The notes below the pieces were generated by a model. That model saw only the letters and a program-made list of their open reading frames with translations. It made no database searches and was not told where the DNA came from. Below are positions 17,791-27,041 of a DNA stretch of 64,000 bases, one piece after another. The translations under genes were made by a program, and so were the position numbers. The DNA is from UBA5078 sp033721235 (lineage in GTDB: Bacteria > Pseudomonadota > Gammaproteobacteria > Pseudomonadales > Pseudohongiellaceae), in the NCBI GenBank assembly GCA_033721235.1, contig JAWWAY010000013.1, positions 17,574 to 81,573 of the forward strand, given 5' to 3'. The stretch's first letter is position 1. Each line of letters begins with the position of its first letter.

Positions 17791-18714
17791 ATGCACAATG
17801 GTCATCATTCAGCACGGCAGCGTCGTGTTCGAAACACGGTGACGACAGCTGTCTTCGCAGTGCTCGCACAAGCAAGCTACGCACAACAATTTGCAGAAAC
17901 AGCGTTAAGCATTGTGCACGATGACAATATCACTAAGGGCTTTCTGAGCTCTGACACCTACAGTGACACCAGCGCCCAACTTGGTATAAGTGCAGGGCAT
18001 TTATTTCTTCTTCCCAGCAATGACACGCTCACACTCTTTGCTGATATCAAGGGGCAAGCTTTCAACAAGCTCGAAGGATTAGATTCTCAGTCCTTAGTGT
18101 TAGGCACGTCTTTTCAGCGTAAATTTGGCCTCGGCGCCTACGCCACTGTTTTCAATGCCACCGCTAGCTGGGAATATGTAGACAATACGGGCAAGACTCG
18201 TGATCGACACATCAATACCCTAGAGTTAAAACTGCGCAAGCGCTTGAGCCCACAGTGGATGTTCCAGGCTGGTGCCAGTAAAGAGATAATCGAAGGTATT
18301 CATGACGGCTGGCGTTACCAAAGTCACTATAGTTCTGAAAACGATATTTACGACTTCGATCAACAATCGCTGTTTCTAGCTTTGGAGTACGGTTTCAGTA
18401 ATTTTAGCACCCTAGGGGTGGAATATGCCTTGCAGGATGGTTACACGATATCCAGTGCACTGGCACCGAACCCACAGCTACTAGCGATTTCCCGAGCGCT
18501 CACACTAGACCCCGCAATTGAACAAGCCAGCGGTTTGAATCAGGTTGCCTATTCGATAAAAACCAGAGCCCATATATTGAGTGTGAATTGGAGCATTCCG
18601 ATTGGCGTTGATTCATCACTGACACTGCTCGCCTCACGACAACAAATCATTGCCAGACAAGGGGTGGACTACAGCAATAATCAGCTCGGTGTCAGCCTAC
18701 TACATAGCTTCTAG
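17791..18714 (+). CDS. Outer-membrane beta-barrel protein
   Basis: This 307-residue protein has an N-terminal signal peptide (cleavage likely after SYAQQ) and alternating amphipathic strands ending in the C-terminal Phe (LLHSF) typical of outer-membrane barrels. The opening ALSIVHDDNITKG resembles the first strand of barrels associated with surface polysaccharide and protein-sorting loci, but I cannot assign a family. It is the last gene of the rightward cluster, 72 nt after the small membrane protein. Its stop codon shares the palindrome CTAG with the stop of the convergent kinase gene. It could be the outer-membrane partner of the exporter. Confidence 0.65.
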   Translation: MHNGHHSARQRRVRNTVTTAVFAVLAQASYAQQFAETALSIVHDDNITKGFLSSDTYSDTSAQLGISAGHLFLLPSNDTLTLFADIKGQAFNKLEGLDSQSLVLGTSFQRKFGLGAYATVFNATASWEYVDNTGKTRDRHINTLELKLRKRLSPQWMFQAGASKEIIEGIHDGWRYQSHYSSENDIYDFDQQSLFLALEYGFSNFSTLGVEYALQDGYTISSALAPNPQLLAISRALTLDPAIEQASGLNQVAYSIKTRAHILSVNWSIPIGVDSSLTLLASRQQIIARQGVDYSNNQLGVSLLHSF

Positions 18715-20963
18715 TGGTCTAATACCTCGCGTATTTTCGCAGCCAGCTCTGCTCGCTGAAAAGGCTTGCTTAATAGTGTAACACCCTGCTGCAAGCGCCC
18801 AGAATTTAACACCGCCTGCTCGGTATAGCCGGACATAAACAATACTTTCATATTGGGTCGAGAGTCTAATACCGCTTCCGCTAACTGAGCACCATTCATA
18901 CCGCCTGGCATAATGACATCGGTAAGAAGCAGGTCAAACTCTTGCCCACTATTTACTATTTCCATTGCCGCTATACCATCAGGCGCATCTAATACTTTGT
19001 AGCCCAGTTGAGCCAACATTAGTTTGGCATACTCACGCACCAAATCATCGTCCTCTACCAGCAATACGGTCTCAGTACCACCGACGACTTTGGGCATCTC
19101 TCGTGGGCGTTCTTGCTCGACATCCGTACTTAGGGGGAGGTAGAGAGTGACCGTAGTCCCTTCATCAATCTCGGAATAAAGGCTGATATGGCCGTTAGAC
19201 TGCTTAACAAAGCCATATACCATGCTCAAACCTAGGCCACTGCCCTTTGCTGGCCCTTTAGTCGTAAAGAATGGATCGAACACTTTAGCAATTAGAGTAC
19301 TTGGTATTCCGCTGCCGCTATCGGAAAGGCTCAATACCACATACTCCCCAGGCGAAACTTCAGAGCGAGAATCCGCGTACTCTTCATCTAGGGCCCGGGT
19401 ACTCGTCTCGACGGTTAAAGTACCGCCGTTGGGCATTGCATCGCGGGAATTGGCACAGATACACAGCAATGCAGACTCCAACTGAACGGGGTCAATGAGC
19501 GCTGCCGCATCGGTGTTAAGCGTAAACTTTAACTCGATATCATCAGTGAGGGCCTGACGCATCAGGTTTTCCATGCCTTTTACGAGCTCAGAAACTCTTG
19601 TTACCTGAGGCTCTAATGCCTGCTTACGCGCAAACGCTAACAGGCGGCGGGTTAGCTCCGCTCCCCTGTCCGCGGCAGCCTGAACCATTCTCGCCAAGCC
19701 CTGCAGCTCGGGCTGACTGCTCAGGCCCTCGTTTAGCACCTCCGCATTGCCAACGATTACCGTGAGCAAATTATTAAAATCATGGGCCACACCGCCCGTT
19801 AGCTGTCCTAGGGCCTCGAAGTGCTGTGTCTCCTTTAGCCTATTGTCCATTGCTCTTTGCTGGGTTGCATCGCGAAAATAGATAGCGAGACCATCTGCCG
19901 AAGGGAATGCCCGCGCGTCAAACCACTTATGCAATGGCTTGTATTCAGCCGATATTAGTTGCGTCGTTTGATCTTCCACCGCCTTCTTGAAGCTGGCAAC
20001 AAATTCACTCGCCTCGGGAAATTCTTCGAGAAAGTTCTTACCTATCAAGTGATCTCGTTGAATGTTTAGCAAAGATTCAGCGGTACCATTTAAATAGGTT
20101 ACGCGCCAGTCGTGATCGACCGTCATGAACGCATCGGTAATGCTCTCAAGTGTATCAACAAGACGGTTCGCAAGCCTTCTAGCATCCTGCAATAGCATTC
20201 TTTGATGGTGGATATCGATGGTCGCTCCATACCATTTAATGATATCGCCATTTTTATCCAACAGAGGACGCGCTTGGCTAAGATGCCAGCGATAAGAGCC
20301 GTCCTTATTGAGTAGGCGATACTCCCGTACGTATTCGCTCGCGGTTTGATTGGCCACGCGCCAAGCCGCAGACACCATATTCCTATCTGCCGCGTGAATG
20401 GCCACTCTCCAGCATTCTGAGAGAATCAGGTCGGTGTCTTCACTTAGGCCGGTATAGCTGAAGAAACTAGCACTAGTATAGTCGGTAATGCCATCCGCAT
20501 CGGCAGTCCATACAATAAGAGGCATAGCGTCGGCCAACAGATCAAAATTCTGCTGGCTCTTTGCCAGTGCTTCTTCGTTGATTTTTTCCCGGGTAATATC
20601 AGCAATATACCCTTGTAATACCTTCGAGGACTCCCCCTCTAGCGTGATCGCCTCACCGATCTCGCGTACCCACTTTATTGTGCCGCTCTTAGTCTTAATT
20701 CTGTAGGTACAACGAAAGTCCTTCTTTGCTCTAACAGCTTTAGCTACCAGCTGTTGAACCATGCTTCGATCTTCCGGAAGGATAATGGATGCGTAAGAGA
20801 GCTTAGAGTTCTCCAGAAGATCTAGTGCTGGGTAGCCCGTTAGCGCTTCACAGGCATCACTGAGATAAAGCATTGTCCAGGCCGGATCGATCTTACACCG
20901 ATACACCAGCCCAGGGATTTGTTGCAGTAGTAACTGCTGATCGAGCGGAAAACTTTGTTTCAC
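18711..20963 (-). CDS. PAS-domain hybrid histidine kinase with C-terminal receiver
   Basis: This 750-residue cytoplasmic sensor has three or four PAS domains in the first ~370 residues (segments such as GLVYRCKIDPAWTMLYLS, MPLIVWTADADGITDYTS and AFMTVDHDWRVTYLN). These are followed by a HisKA-like dimerisation segment with the phospho-His in GGVAHDFNNLL and a HATPase domain. A C-terminal receiver carries VLLVEDDD and the phospho-acceptor Asp in LLLTDVIMPGG. No transmembrane helix is present, so it senses an internal or diffusible signal. The receiver is intact and there is no separate response regulator beside it. Promoter region faces the ~400-nt gap at 20964-21369. Confidence 0.93.
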   Translation of the reverse strand: MKQSFPLDQQLLLQQIPGLVYRCKIDPAWTMLYLSDACEALTGYPALDLLENSKLSYASIILPEDRSMVQQLVAKAVRAKKDFRCTYRIKTKSGTIKWVREIGEAITLEGESSKVLQGYIADITREKINEEALAKSQQNFDLLADAMPLIVWTADADGITDYTSASFFSYTGLSEDTDLILSECWRVAIHAADRNMVSAAWRVANQTASEYVREYRLLNKDGSYRWHLSQARPLLDKNGDIIKWYGATIDIHHQRMLLQDARRLANRLVDTLESITDAFMTVDHDWRVTYLNGTAESLLNIQRDHLIGKNFLEEFPEASEFVASFKKAVEDQTTQLISAEYKPLHKWFDARAFPSADGLAIYFRDATQQRAMDNRLKETQHFEALGQLTGGVAHDFNNLLTVIVGNAEVLNEGLSSQPELQGLARMVQAAADRGAELTRRLLAFARKQALEPQVTRVSELVKGMENLMRQALTDDIELKFTLNTDAAALIDPVQLESALLCICANSRDAMPNGGTLTVETSTRALDEEYADSRSEVSPGEYVVLSLSDSGSGIPSTLIAKVFDPFFTTKGPAKGSGLGLSMVYGFVKQSNGHISLYSEIDEGTTVTLYLPLSTDVEQERPREMPKVVGGTETVLLVEDDDLVREYAKLMLAQLGYKVLDAPDGIAAMEIVNSGQEFDLLLTDVIMPGGMNGAQLAEAVLDSRPNMKVLFMSGYTEQAVLNSGRLQQGVTLLSKPFQRAELAAKIREVLDH

Positions 20964-21369
20964 AATTTTGACTCTTCCCGTGTCTTACTGAAACGATGTT
21001 TCAGTTGTGATTGCGTCAGATATCTATGCATCTGTTTACCCTTACGCTATGGCACAAAATGCCGAACTAGGCTCCCGAACACTACCGGCAAATGACAACT
21101 CAAGAAACAATATTTGCGAGGAAAGTGCCATTTTTAAAGACACTCTGCCACGCAAACCGCGAGCGGGGCTCCCACTTAATGGAGTATCGCCGTCTAATAC
21201 GAGACAGCAGTTAAAACGACAGAGCACTCTGAAAGTACACTACTTCTAAATATTTGCCAAATTGGACAATCGGCGAAAGGGACAGGATGCGGCCAAAAGA
21301 TAAGAACGGCCATGTTCTATCATGATAGCCATAAGCTCCAAGGCGGGGCTTATGGCTTTGTGTTGTATC
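20964..21369. other. Intergenic region between kinase and chemoreceptor genes
   Basis: About 400 nt lie upstream of the kinase gene and downstream of the chemoreceptor gene. The right part holds a perfect 10-bp hairpin, AGCCATAAGC (21327-21336) with GCTTATGGCT (21348-21357), plausibly the terminator of the chemoreceptor gene although a T-tract is lacking on that strand. An 80-codon ORF at 21007-21249 has no family resemblance and is not counted as a gene. Confidence 0.45.
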
Positions 21370-23499
21370 TTAAGAATGAGCAACAGCGCTGACCTGAAAA
21401 CCGCCGGCTAATCGGTGCAGGCTCGTAGATGTGCTCTTCAACCTATCGGAGCTTGTATAGAGCGCCCGAATCACATTCTGCATCTCACCTGAAGCTTGTG
21501 CAACTTCTCGTACATGGTGCCCATGCTGCTGACTACTTTGCTCTATCTGCTGAATAGCGTCGAACATTCTGGCAACCACTTCGTGCAAACCAGAGTTATC
21601 GGAGCTTGCCTCTTCCGCCAGCTTTAGCCCTCTATCCACATCTTGAACACTGGATTCCATAAAGTCTGCAGCCTGCTTAGCCTCCAATTGAATGCTTTCT
21701 ACCTTATCACCAATCTCTTGTGCCGCTTGAGCAGTGCGAGCGGCCAGATCCCTCACTTCTTCTGCGACCACAGAGAACCCTCTACCGTGCTCACCGGCTC
21801 TAGCCGCCTCGATGGCAGCATTAAGTGCAAGCAAATTTGTCTGGCTAGTAATATTCGATATTAGGGACACCATACCGCCAATTTCCGACGTACTGACATT
21901 GAGCGTTTGGATAGTAGCCGCCGTCTTCTCAACTACGTCTCTAATAGATTGAGTGCCACTACTCACAGATTCAAACTGATTTCTAGCATCCCTTACAACA
22001 CTCTCCATAACGTCCTTCATCTTAGTGGCAGTCCCAGAGGCTGTCCCTATTTCGTTCAATTGGCTCTCCATAAGGTTCAGCATTTGCTCCATTGCAGCAG
22101 CCACCTGCTCGGTCGTAGCGTTCGCGTCGTGATTCCTATCCATCATTTGCTCACTATTAACTTTAACTTCATCCGCCGCTCTTACCACTTCGCCTATTAC
22201 AGTATCTAAATTGTCGATAAAACTATTCGTCCAACGTCCAAGCTCTCCAGTCTCGTCTGGCTTTAACTTTGTGACGTCTAAACGTTGACGTAAATTACCC
22301 CCACCCTCAGCAACTGCGTGAATAATCTCCGTCATTTTTTCTAATCGTCTAGACAATTTTCGCGGGCCATAGTGGCGAAACATCAAGGCGCCCAAGCCGA
22401 ACATTGATAAGGTACTAAATTGCGTCACCCACAAAGGAAGACTCGTGAATAGATGCATAGCAGCGTTTGCGCCGATAACCGTAAATACGGTTAAGAAATA
22501 AAGTGCCATCATCTTCAGGCTGATAGAGCGAAACCGGTACACCTCTTCTAAATCGCCCTCACACATCATGCCCCATCGATCCCTAGAGCCTTTTAGGGTG
22601 AAGGTAACCCCCTTTCCAATAACCGGTATATGGCGGTAGTCAGAGTAGCCCGGATAGGTCACAAATAGATTACTGCCCTTGGAGATAGTCTCTCTCACAC
22701 CAGGGTGCAAACGAGAGGTCGCGGGGTCGGTAAACCTAACTTCAAACTCTGTATGACGCTGCACTCTCACAACACCCCAATCAGTGTGAATACCGCTCTT
22801 TAGATTCTCCCCATGCGAAAAGGTATTGTCCTCGAAACGTGAACGCGACAACGCGGCCCCTACACTAATTGATGGATCAAACCGTGGCTCGACCATAAAA
22901 ATATAATTATCGCCTGACTCTGTATATATATGCCCTGCTTCTCGCTGAATAAGATCACCTATCACGTCGTTGGGAACACGTGCACATAGACATCCTTTTC
23001 CGCCTTGAGGTAAGTCTAATGGGAGATAGAACATCAGGGTTACTTCATCGTGAAACTTAGAGCTAGAGGGGCCTATGGCCAGGGTCTGTGGATCAACGTA
23101 GGGACCGTGAAGAAAGGCTTCCTTTAAGCCTTCGCTAACAGCCTTTGGGTTAAGATCTCGAGCCCCCTTTCGACCACTATAAGTCGTTTCCAACACCATG
23201 CCATCGGCATCGATAATAAAATACTCAGACACATCCAGTGAGCGGCGAAGTTGATTCTCTAGAACCTTGGCGTCTAAGTAGCGATTCTGTTTTAGTTGAG
23301 ATGCGAGAGTATCCAAAGACTCCCATAGAGAGTTGGTCCATTGCTGTAGAATCTTCATCCTTGTGTTAGCAATGCTTTCGAAGGCTTTTTCAACGATAGG
23401 ATAGCGTGACTTATTCAACCAACAGGACCAAGCCATTTTGATCTTGCCATTAACTCCGAACCAGTTTAACCAATTTCTTTCACTGCGAGACAAGGACAT
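21370..23499 (-). CDS. Methyl-accepting chemotaxis protein
   Basis: This chemoreceptor of about 709 residues signals to CheA/CheW. The N-terminal ~330 residues form a large sensory part with Cache/PAS-like features but no clear N-terminal membrane anchor. Two hydrophobic segments follow (MMALYFLTVFTVIGANAAM and WVTQFSTLSMFGLGALMF), then a HAMP-like region with KLSRRLEKMTEII. The signalling hairpin tip reads ITSQTNLLALNAAIEAARAG followed by EHGRGFSVVAEEVRDLA. The sensory module thus seems cytoplasmic, preceding the membrane helices, which is unusual. I use the ATG at 23499; an in-frame ATG at 23559 is possible and neither has a convincing Shine-Dalgarno sequence. Confidence 0.9.
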   Translation of the reverse strand: MSLSRSERNWLNWFGVNGKIKMAWSCWLNKSRYPIVEKAFESIANTRMKILQQWTNSLWESLDTLASQLKQNRYLDAKVLENQLRRSLDVSEYFIIDADGMVLETTYSGRKGARDLNPKAVSEGLKEAFLHGPYVDPQTLAIGPSSSKFHDEVTLMFYLPLDLPQGGKGCLCARVPNDVIGDLIQREAGHIYTESGDNYIFMVEPRFDPSISVGAALSRSRFEDNTFSHGENLKSGIHTDWGVVRVQRHTEFEVRFTDPATSRLHPGVRETISKGSNLFVTYPGYSDYRHIPVIGKGVTFTLKGSRDRWGMMCEGDLEEVYRFRSISLKMMALYFLTVFTVIGANAAMHLFTSLPLWVTQFSTLSMFGLGALMFRHYGPRKLSRRLEKMTEIIHAVAEGGGNLRQRLDVTKLKPDETGELGRWTNSFIDNLDTVIGEVVRAADEVKVNSEQMMDRNHDANATTEQVAAAMEQMLNLMESQLNEIGTASGTATKMKDVMESVVRDARNQFESVSSGTQSIRDVVEKTAATIQTLNVSTSEIGGMVSLISNITSQTNLLALNAAIEAARAGEHGRGFSVVAEEVRDLAARTAQAAQEIGDKVESIQLEAKQAADFMESSVQDVDRGLKLAEEASSDNSGLHEVVARMFDAIQQIEQSSQQHGHHVREVAQASGEMQNVIRALYTSSDRLKSTSTSLHRLAGGFQVSAVAHS

Positions 23500-23559
23500 C
23501 TCTTCGCTTTTCAGCCGCACTTTCTTACTCCCATAGGTAGAGCGGCATCCAGTCCGCAT

Positions 23560-23916
23560 TGACTTATAGATCCTATGGGCGAACTAGTTAGCAGGAACTA
23601 GGCCAATTACAGAGGCCCAGCAAAATAGCAAGGGAATCAATAAGATGAGTATTTCGAAAAGGGGGCAAATACAATCTTTCTACGACCGCAGCCTTAAGAA
23701 GATCCATTTCAGTGCACTAGCCAGCAGAAATGACCTGCTTTAAGTCACAGAGTACGAAAAAATATTTAGATACTCTAAAAATATTTTCACTCAATACATG
23801 TACTATAAACACATCAAATATAGATCGCTAGCAACGTATTCAATAGACAAATTCGGCAATGCAAGAAGAGTGTGTGAATCGCCATTGCAAGCTATATAGA
23901 TTATAATTTTGCCTCT
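23560..23916. other. AT-rich intergenic region with divergent promoters
   Basis: About 357 nt separate the chemoreceptor and GST-like gene starts; I see no ORF or RNA gene. Near the right edge TATAAT (23902-23907) is preceded, 17 nt upstream, by TCGCCA (23879-23884), a sigma70-like pair. The predicted transcription start would fall only a few nucleotides before the GST ATG at 23917. Confidence 0.4.
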
Positions 23917-24564
23917 ATGCGTACTAGCTGCCACCCAATACTATACTCGTTTCGTCGCTGCCCTTATGCAATGCGCGCTCGGCTGGCCCTGCGTTTCGCA
24001 GGCATTACAGTCGAACTACGCGAGGTCATACTCAAGGACAAACCGGCCCAGCTGATTCAAATAAGCCCCAAGGGAACGGTGCCGGTGATGCAATTACTCG
24101 ACGGCAGGGTCATTGATGAGAGTATAGAAGTCGCCTATTGGGCATTAGAGACAAGCGACCCTCTTAGCCTTATTCCCAAACAAGACGCTATTGATGAATG
24201 CAAGGCGCTTATTCACGACTGCGATTACGACTTCAAGCAGTGGCTGGATAAATACAAATATGCCGATAGGCACCCACAATACCCCATAGAGCACTACCGC
24301 GAAGAGGGAGAGAAGTATCTGGCGCGCCTTGAGGCGCGTCTGCAATGCCAAAAATATTTGTTAGCCGCTGACAGTTCCTTAGCAGACATTGCCATCATGC
24401 CTTTTGTTAGGCAATTTGCGATGGTGGATATGAAGTGGTTCGAAGACAGTCAATACACAGCCTTGAAGCGATGGTTGACGCACTGGCTGCAAAGCGAGGA
24501 CTTTCTAGCCATAATGAAGAAATATCCACAATGGCAAGAAGGACAGGAGATTACGCTACTATAG
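23917..24564 (+). CDS. Glutathione S-transferase-like protein
   Basis: This 215-residue cytoplasmic protein has a thioredoxin-fold N-terminal domain with CPYAMR, so the active-site residue is probably Cys15, as in Omega/Beta-like or GrxB-like GSTs. The glutathione-binding segment SPKGTVPVMQLLDG and the DES motif follow, then an alpha-helical C-terminal domain with LAADSSLADIAIMPFVRQ. A cysteine-type GST often acts as a glutathione-dependent reductase or transferase. No Shine-Dalgarno sequence is visible before the ATG. The gene stands alone, convergent with the TetR gene. Confidence 0.88.
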   Translation: MRTSCHPILYSFRRCPYAMRARLALRFAGITVELREVILKDKPAQLIQISPKGTVPVMQLLDGRVIDESIEVAYWALETSDPLSLIPKQDAIDECKALIHDCDYDFKQWLDKYKYADRHPQYPIEHYREEGEKYLARLEARLQCQKYLLAADSSLADIAIMPFVRQFAMVDMKWFEDSQYTALKRWLTHWLQSEDFLAIMKKYPQWQEGQEITLL

Positions 24565-24596
24565 GGCTTGATGAGAGCGCAAACCTTGCGCCCAAA

Positions 24597-25247
24597 CTAT
24601 ATGGCTTGAATATTCGTATCCGAACCTTTCGCTAAGCTTTCCATATCGATGGCGGCCCTCATCCAAAAATCAAAAGCCGCAAAAACACACTGTTCTTTTG
24701 TCATGCCAATTTTTTCATAGGTTTTGGCCTGCGCTGAGGCCGTCATCAGAATGAAATAACTCGACCAAGCGAACTCTGCATTCACATCGCTTTTAAGATA
24801 CGGAGATAGACGCTCTTTCATGGCTCCCATACGATTATATAGAGAGCTCACATACACTTGGTAAAGATCAGGAAAGTCGGATTTTAGATCGACCCAAAAC
24901 TGAGTTGAGAACTGCGCGTCATTATCTACCCAAACCTTTACCCAGTATCGCAGAACCGTTAGCAAGTCGCCCTTATACTTTTCTATAGGCTTGCGTATCC
25001 GCATCTCCCAACGGATGACCAGCTCTTGCACCAACTCTCTCTTATTAGCAAAGACCTTATACAAAGTCTTGGTGCTCATGCGCAGGTCCGAGGCTAGATC
25101 AGCCATGGAGATATCTCTTATTCCGCTAGTCTTTGCGCGACGAGAAAACGCCTCTACAATGCTAAAAGCTAATTCTGGATCGCTCTTAGATTCAAGGCTA
25201 CTGACGAGCGTAGCCTTTGGCAAAGGAACTATATTGGTTGGTATCAT
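24597..25247 (-). CDS. TetR/AcrR-family transcriptional regulator
   Basis: This 216-residue protein has an N-terminal helix-turn-helix of the TetR type: GIRDISMADLASDLRMS followed by TKTLYKVFANKRELV (about residues 38-70). A helical ligand-binding domain follows. The family usually represses nearby operons and is released by a small ligand. It lies 41 nt downstream of the VOC gene in the same direction, so it may be the last gene of the DUF1592 operon and regulate it. A palindrome at 30130-30146 upstream of that operon is a candidate operator (inference). Confidence 0.88.
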   Translation of the reverse strand: MIPTNIVPLPKATLVSSLESKSDPELAFSIVEAFSRRAKTSGIRDISMADLASDLRMSTKTLYKVFANKRELVQELVIRWEMRIRKPIEKYKGDLLTVLRYWVKVWVDNDAQFSTQFWVDLKSDFPDLYQVYVSSLYNRMGAMKERLSPYLKSDVNAEFAWSSYFILMTASAQAKTYEKIGMTKEQCVFAAFDFWMRAAIDMESLAKGSDTNIQAI

Positions 25248-25288
25248 TGACAGTGCGCCTTGATGCGTTTTTGTGACTGAATCGTAAG

Positions 25289-25759
25289 CTAAGGTCTTTG
25301 GTACAGCTCAATTTTATATCCGTCAGGATCGCGAATAAAATTGGTTCCCTCTACAATTTTATCAGGAGTATAACCGGCGGCAGCAACGCGTTCGGCCATT
25401 GCCTTTCCATTTGGGACCACAATCACGATATTACCAAATTCACTGGCGCCGGGCACTACTTCGCCTTCACGAATTACCACTAGCGTGGCATCTCGCACAC
25501 TTCCGGTGGCGCTTAACAAGTATTCATGAGCGGGCCCTTCTCTCGGGATTCGAGCTCCCACTTTCAGGCCCAGCACCTCGGTATAGAATTTCAGCGATGT
25601 CTCTAAATCGCTGACCCTAATTCCTACGCCCGAGATACGGATTGGACGCTGCTCTTCGCTAAGAGCTGGGAGAGCATCATCTGAGCTTACAATCCCCGCC
25701 ATAAACAACATATAGGCAGCAATGATTACTCGAATACATTCAAACTTTGATTTTTTCAT
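25289..25759 (-). CDS. Exported VOC-superfamily (glyoxalase-like) protein
   Basis: This 156-residue protein has an N-terminal signal peptide (hydrophobic segment about residues 8-24) and then one vicinal-oxygen-chelate domain with RISGVGIRVSDLETSLKFYTEVLGLKVG and FIRDPDGYKIELYQRP. The last part holds the Glu (IELYQ) that serves as a metal ligand in this fold. Most VOC enzymes are cytoplasmic; export to the periplasm is uncommon. It lies 18 nt after a secreted protein gene and probably belongs to the DUF1592/DUF1552 operon. Substrate unknown. Confidence 0.8.
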   Translation of the reverse strand: MKKSKFECIRVIIAAYMLFMAGIVSSDDALPALSEEQRPIRISGVGIRVSDLETSLKFYTEVLGLKVGARIPREGPAHEYLLSATGSVRDATLVVIREGEVVPGASEFGNIVIVVPNGKAMAERVAAAGYTPDKIVEGTNFIRDPDGYKIELYQRP

Positions 25760-25777
25760 TATTGTTTGACTCTCGCA

Positions 25778-27028
25778 TTATCTGTCTTGAGGAAGAATGA
25801 CTGCATTAGGGCCCGCCTGATATTCAGCACTGGGGTCTATAACCAAACCGTCTACGATGCGAATCCGAGAGAAAAGTCCTCTTGGGCTATCATCAGCAGG
25901 TGGAACCATGTCTTTATAGGATTTAACACTTGTTACCAAAATAGATGCATCTGGCTCCACTACGTAAGCTGGCAGGGCGTCCACTCTTAGCGCAAATGAA
26001 ATATGCGTTTTCTCTCCGTTAGCTCCCTCTGGGCTGTAATCCGCGTTGCGGCGCAATGCATAATACACAGCAGGAAGCTCAACCCAGGTTAGAGATTCAA
26101 TAACCGGACCGCGCGCATTCACCCAGCCAAAGTACTCGGGCTCCCACGGTCTATAGCCCCCTACGTAACCTTCTAGTGAGCCGTCTTCATTGATCTGCAG
26201 CTTGATTTGCGCCTCAAGAAGCTCCAAGTCCCTGGTATAGCCTGGATTCCTAAGAGTCGCCTCCACAGGGCGTGTGGACGTAATTTTTCCATCTACGGAG
26301 CGAGCTGGAAAGATACCTTCATATTTGGCATGGGGTTCGATGCGATATGTATAATCCGCAGAGATTTCTCCATTTCCCCCTTTCACCATCGGGTCTTTAC
26401 TCATATAAAATCCGACCAATATATCGTCGTCATTCATAGGGTCATTCCCCTGCCCCTCGGCGACAATCACCATTGTCCACGATCCATTGCGCATACTATC
26501 GTTAAACTGCAACGCCCCGCTCGACAGCCTCTCTGGCCCTCGATATGTTTTCCAGCAACCCAAGGTTTTGTAGAAAGTATTGTCTATTCCCGCTTCTCCA
26601 TTCGGGCTAACAAAACCAGTGTCATCATTGCCATCAAGATCAATGCCCTCTCCAATCGACCCGCTTACGCCGGTCAAGCCCGGGTCGGGGTATGAAGTTG
26701 GGTTGACATAGACATTGGCCCGTCCTTCTCCTCGAAAAGCCATTTGATTCTGACCGTGTACTGGGCTTCTTGTAGGGTTTGCAGGGTTGCGCAACCACTC
26801 GGCCTCTTCTCTGGTGTAGCCAGCTTTGACCAAGACCTCGACCCAATCTAATTCCGGGTTAGTGCCTGCAGGACAATCGGTACCAGGGTCAATAACTCCC
26901 TGCTCGCCACCAAAGTAATGAGCCGCTTCGTTCCATTCTATGACCCAGGACTTACTCCACTGCGCCGATGCAGCGAGCGGAATCAGTATTCCTGCTACAA
27001 GTGTTATTTTAGTTAATAATTTTAGCAT
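25778..27028 (-). CDS. Secreted protein of unknown function in DUF1592/DUF1552 operon
   Basis: This 416-residue protein has a signal peptide ending ASAQW and no further membrane segment. The mature part has few cysteines (GTDCPAG and LGCWKTY) and is rich in Gly, Asp and aromatic residues, with blocks such as GEGIDLDGNDDTGF and DDDILVGFYMSKDP that suggest a beta-sheet-rich periplasmic protein. I do not recognise the family. It lies 13 nt after the DUF1552 gene, so it is very likely cotranscribed with DUF1592 and DUF1552 proteins and may act on the same extracytoplasmic substrate. Confidence 0.7.
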   Translation of the reverse strand: MLKLLTKITLVAGILIPLAASAQWSKSWVIEWNEAAHYFGGEQGVIDPGTDCPAGTNPELDWVEVLVKAGYTREEAEWLRNPANPTRSPVHGQNQMAFRGEGRANVYVNPTSYPDPGLTGVSGSIGEGIDLDGNDDTGFVSPNGEAGIDNTFYKTLGCWKTYRGPERLSSGALQFNDSMRNGSWTMVIVAEGQGNDPMNDDDILVGFYMSKDPMVKGGNGEISADYTYRIEPHAKYEGIFPARSVDGKITSTRPVEATLRNPGYTRDLELLEAQIKLQINEDGSLEGYVGGYRPWEPEYFGWVNARGPVIESLTWVELPAVYYALRRNADYSPEGANGEKTHISFALRVDALPAYVVEPDASILVTSVKSYKDMVPPADDSPRGLFSRIRIVDGLVIDPSAEYQAGPNAVILPQDR

Positions 27029-27041
27029 TTGTCGGCCTCCC

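Noticed and set aside
21007..21249. 80-codon ORF between the kinase and chemoreceptor genes
   Set aside because: No Shine-Dalgarno sequence, no family resemblance and odd composition.
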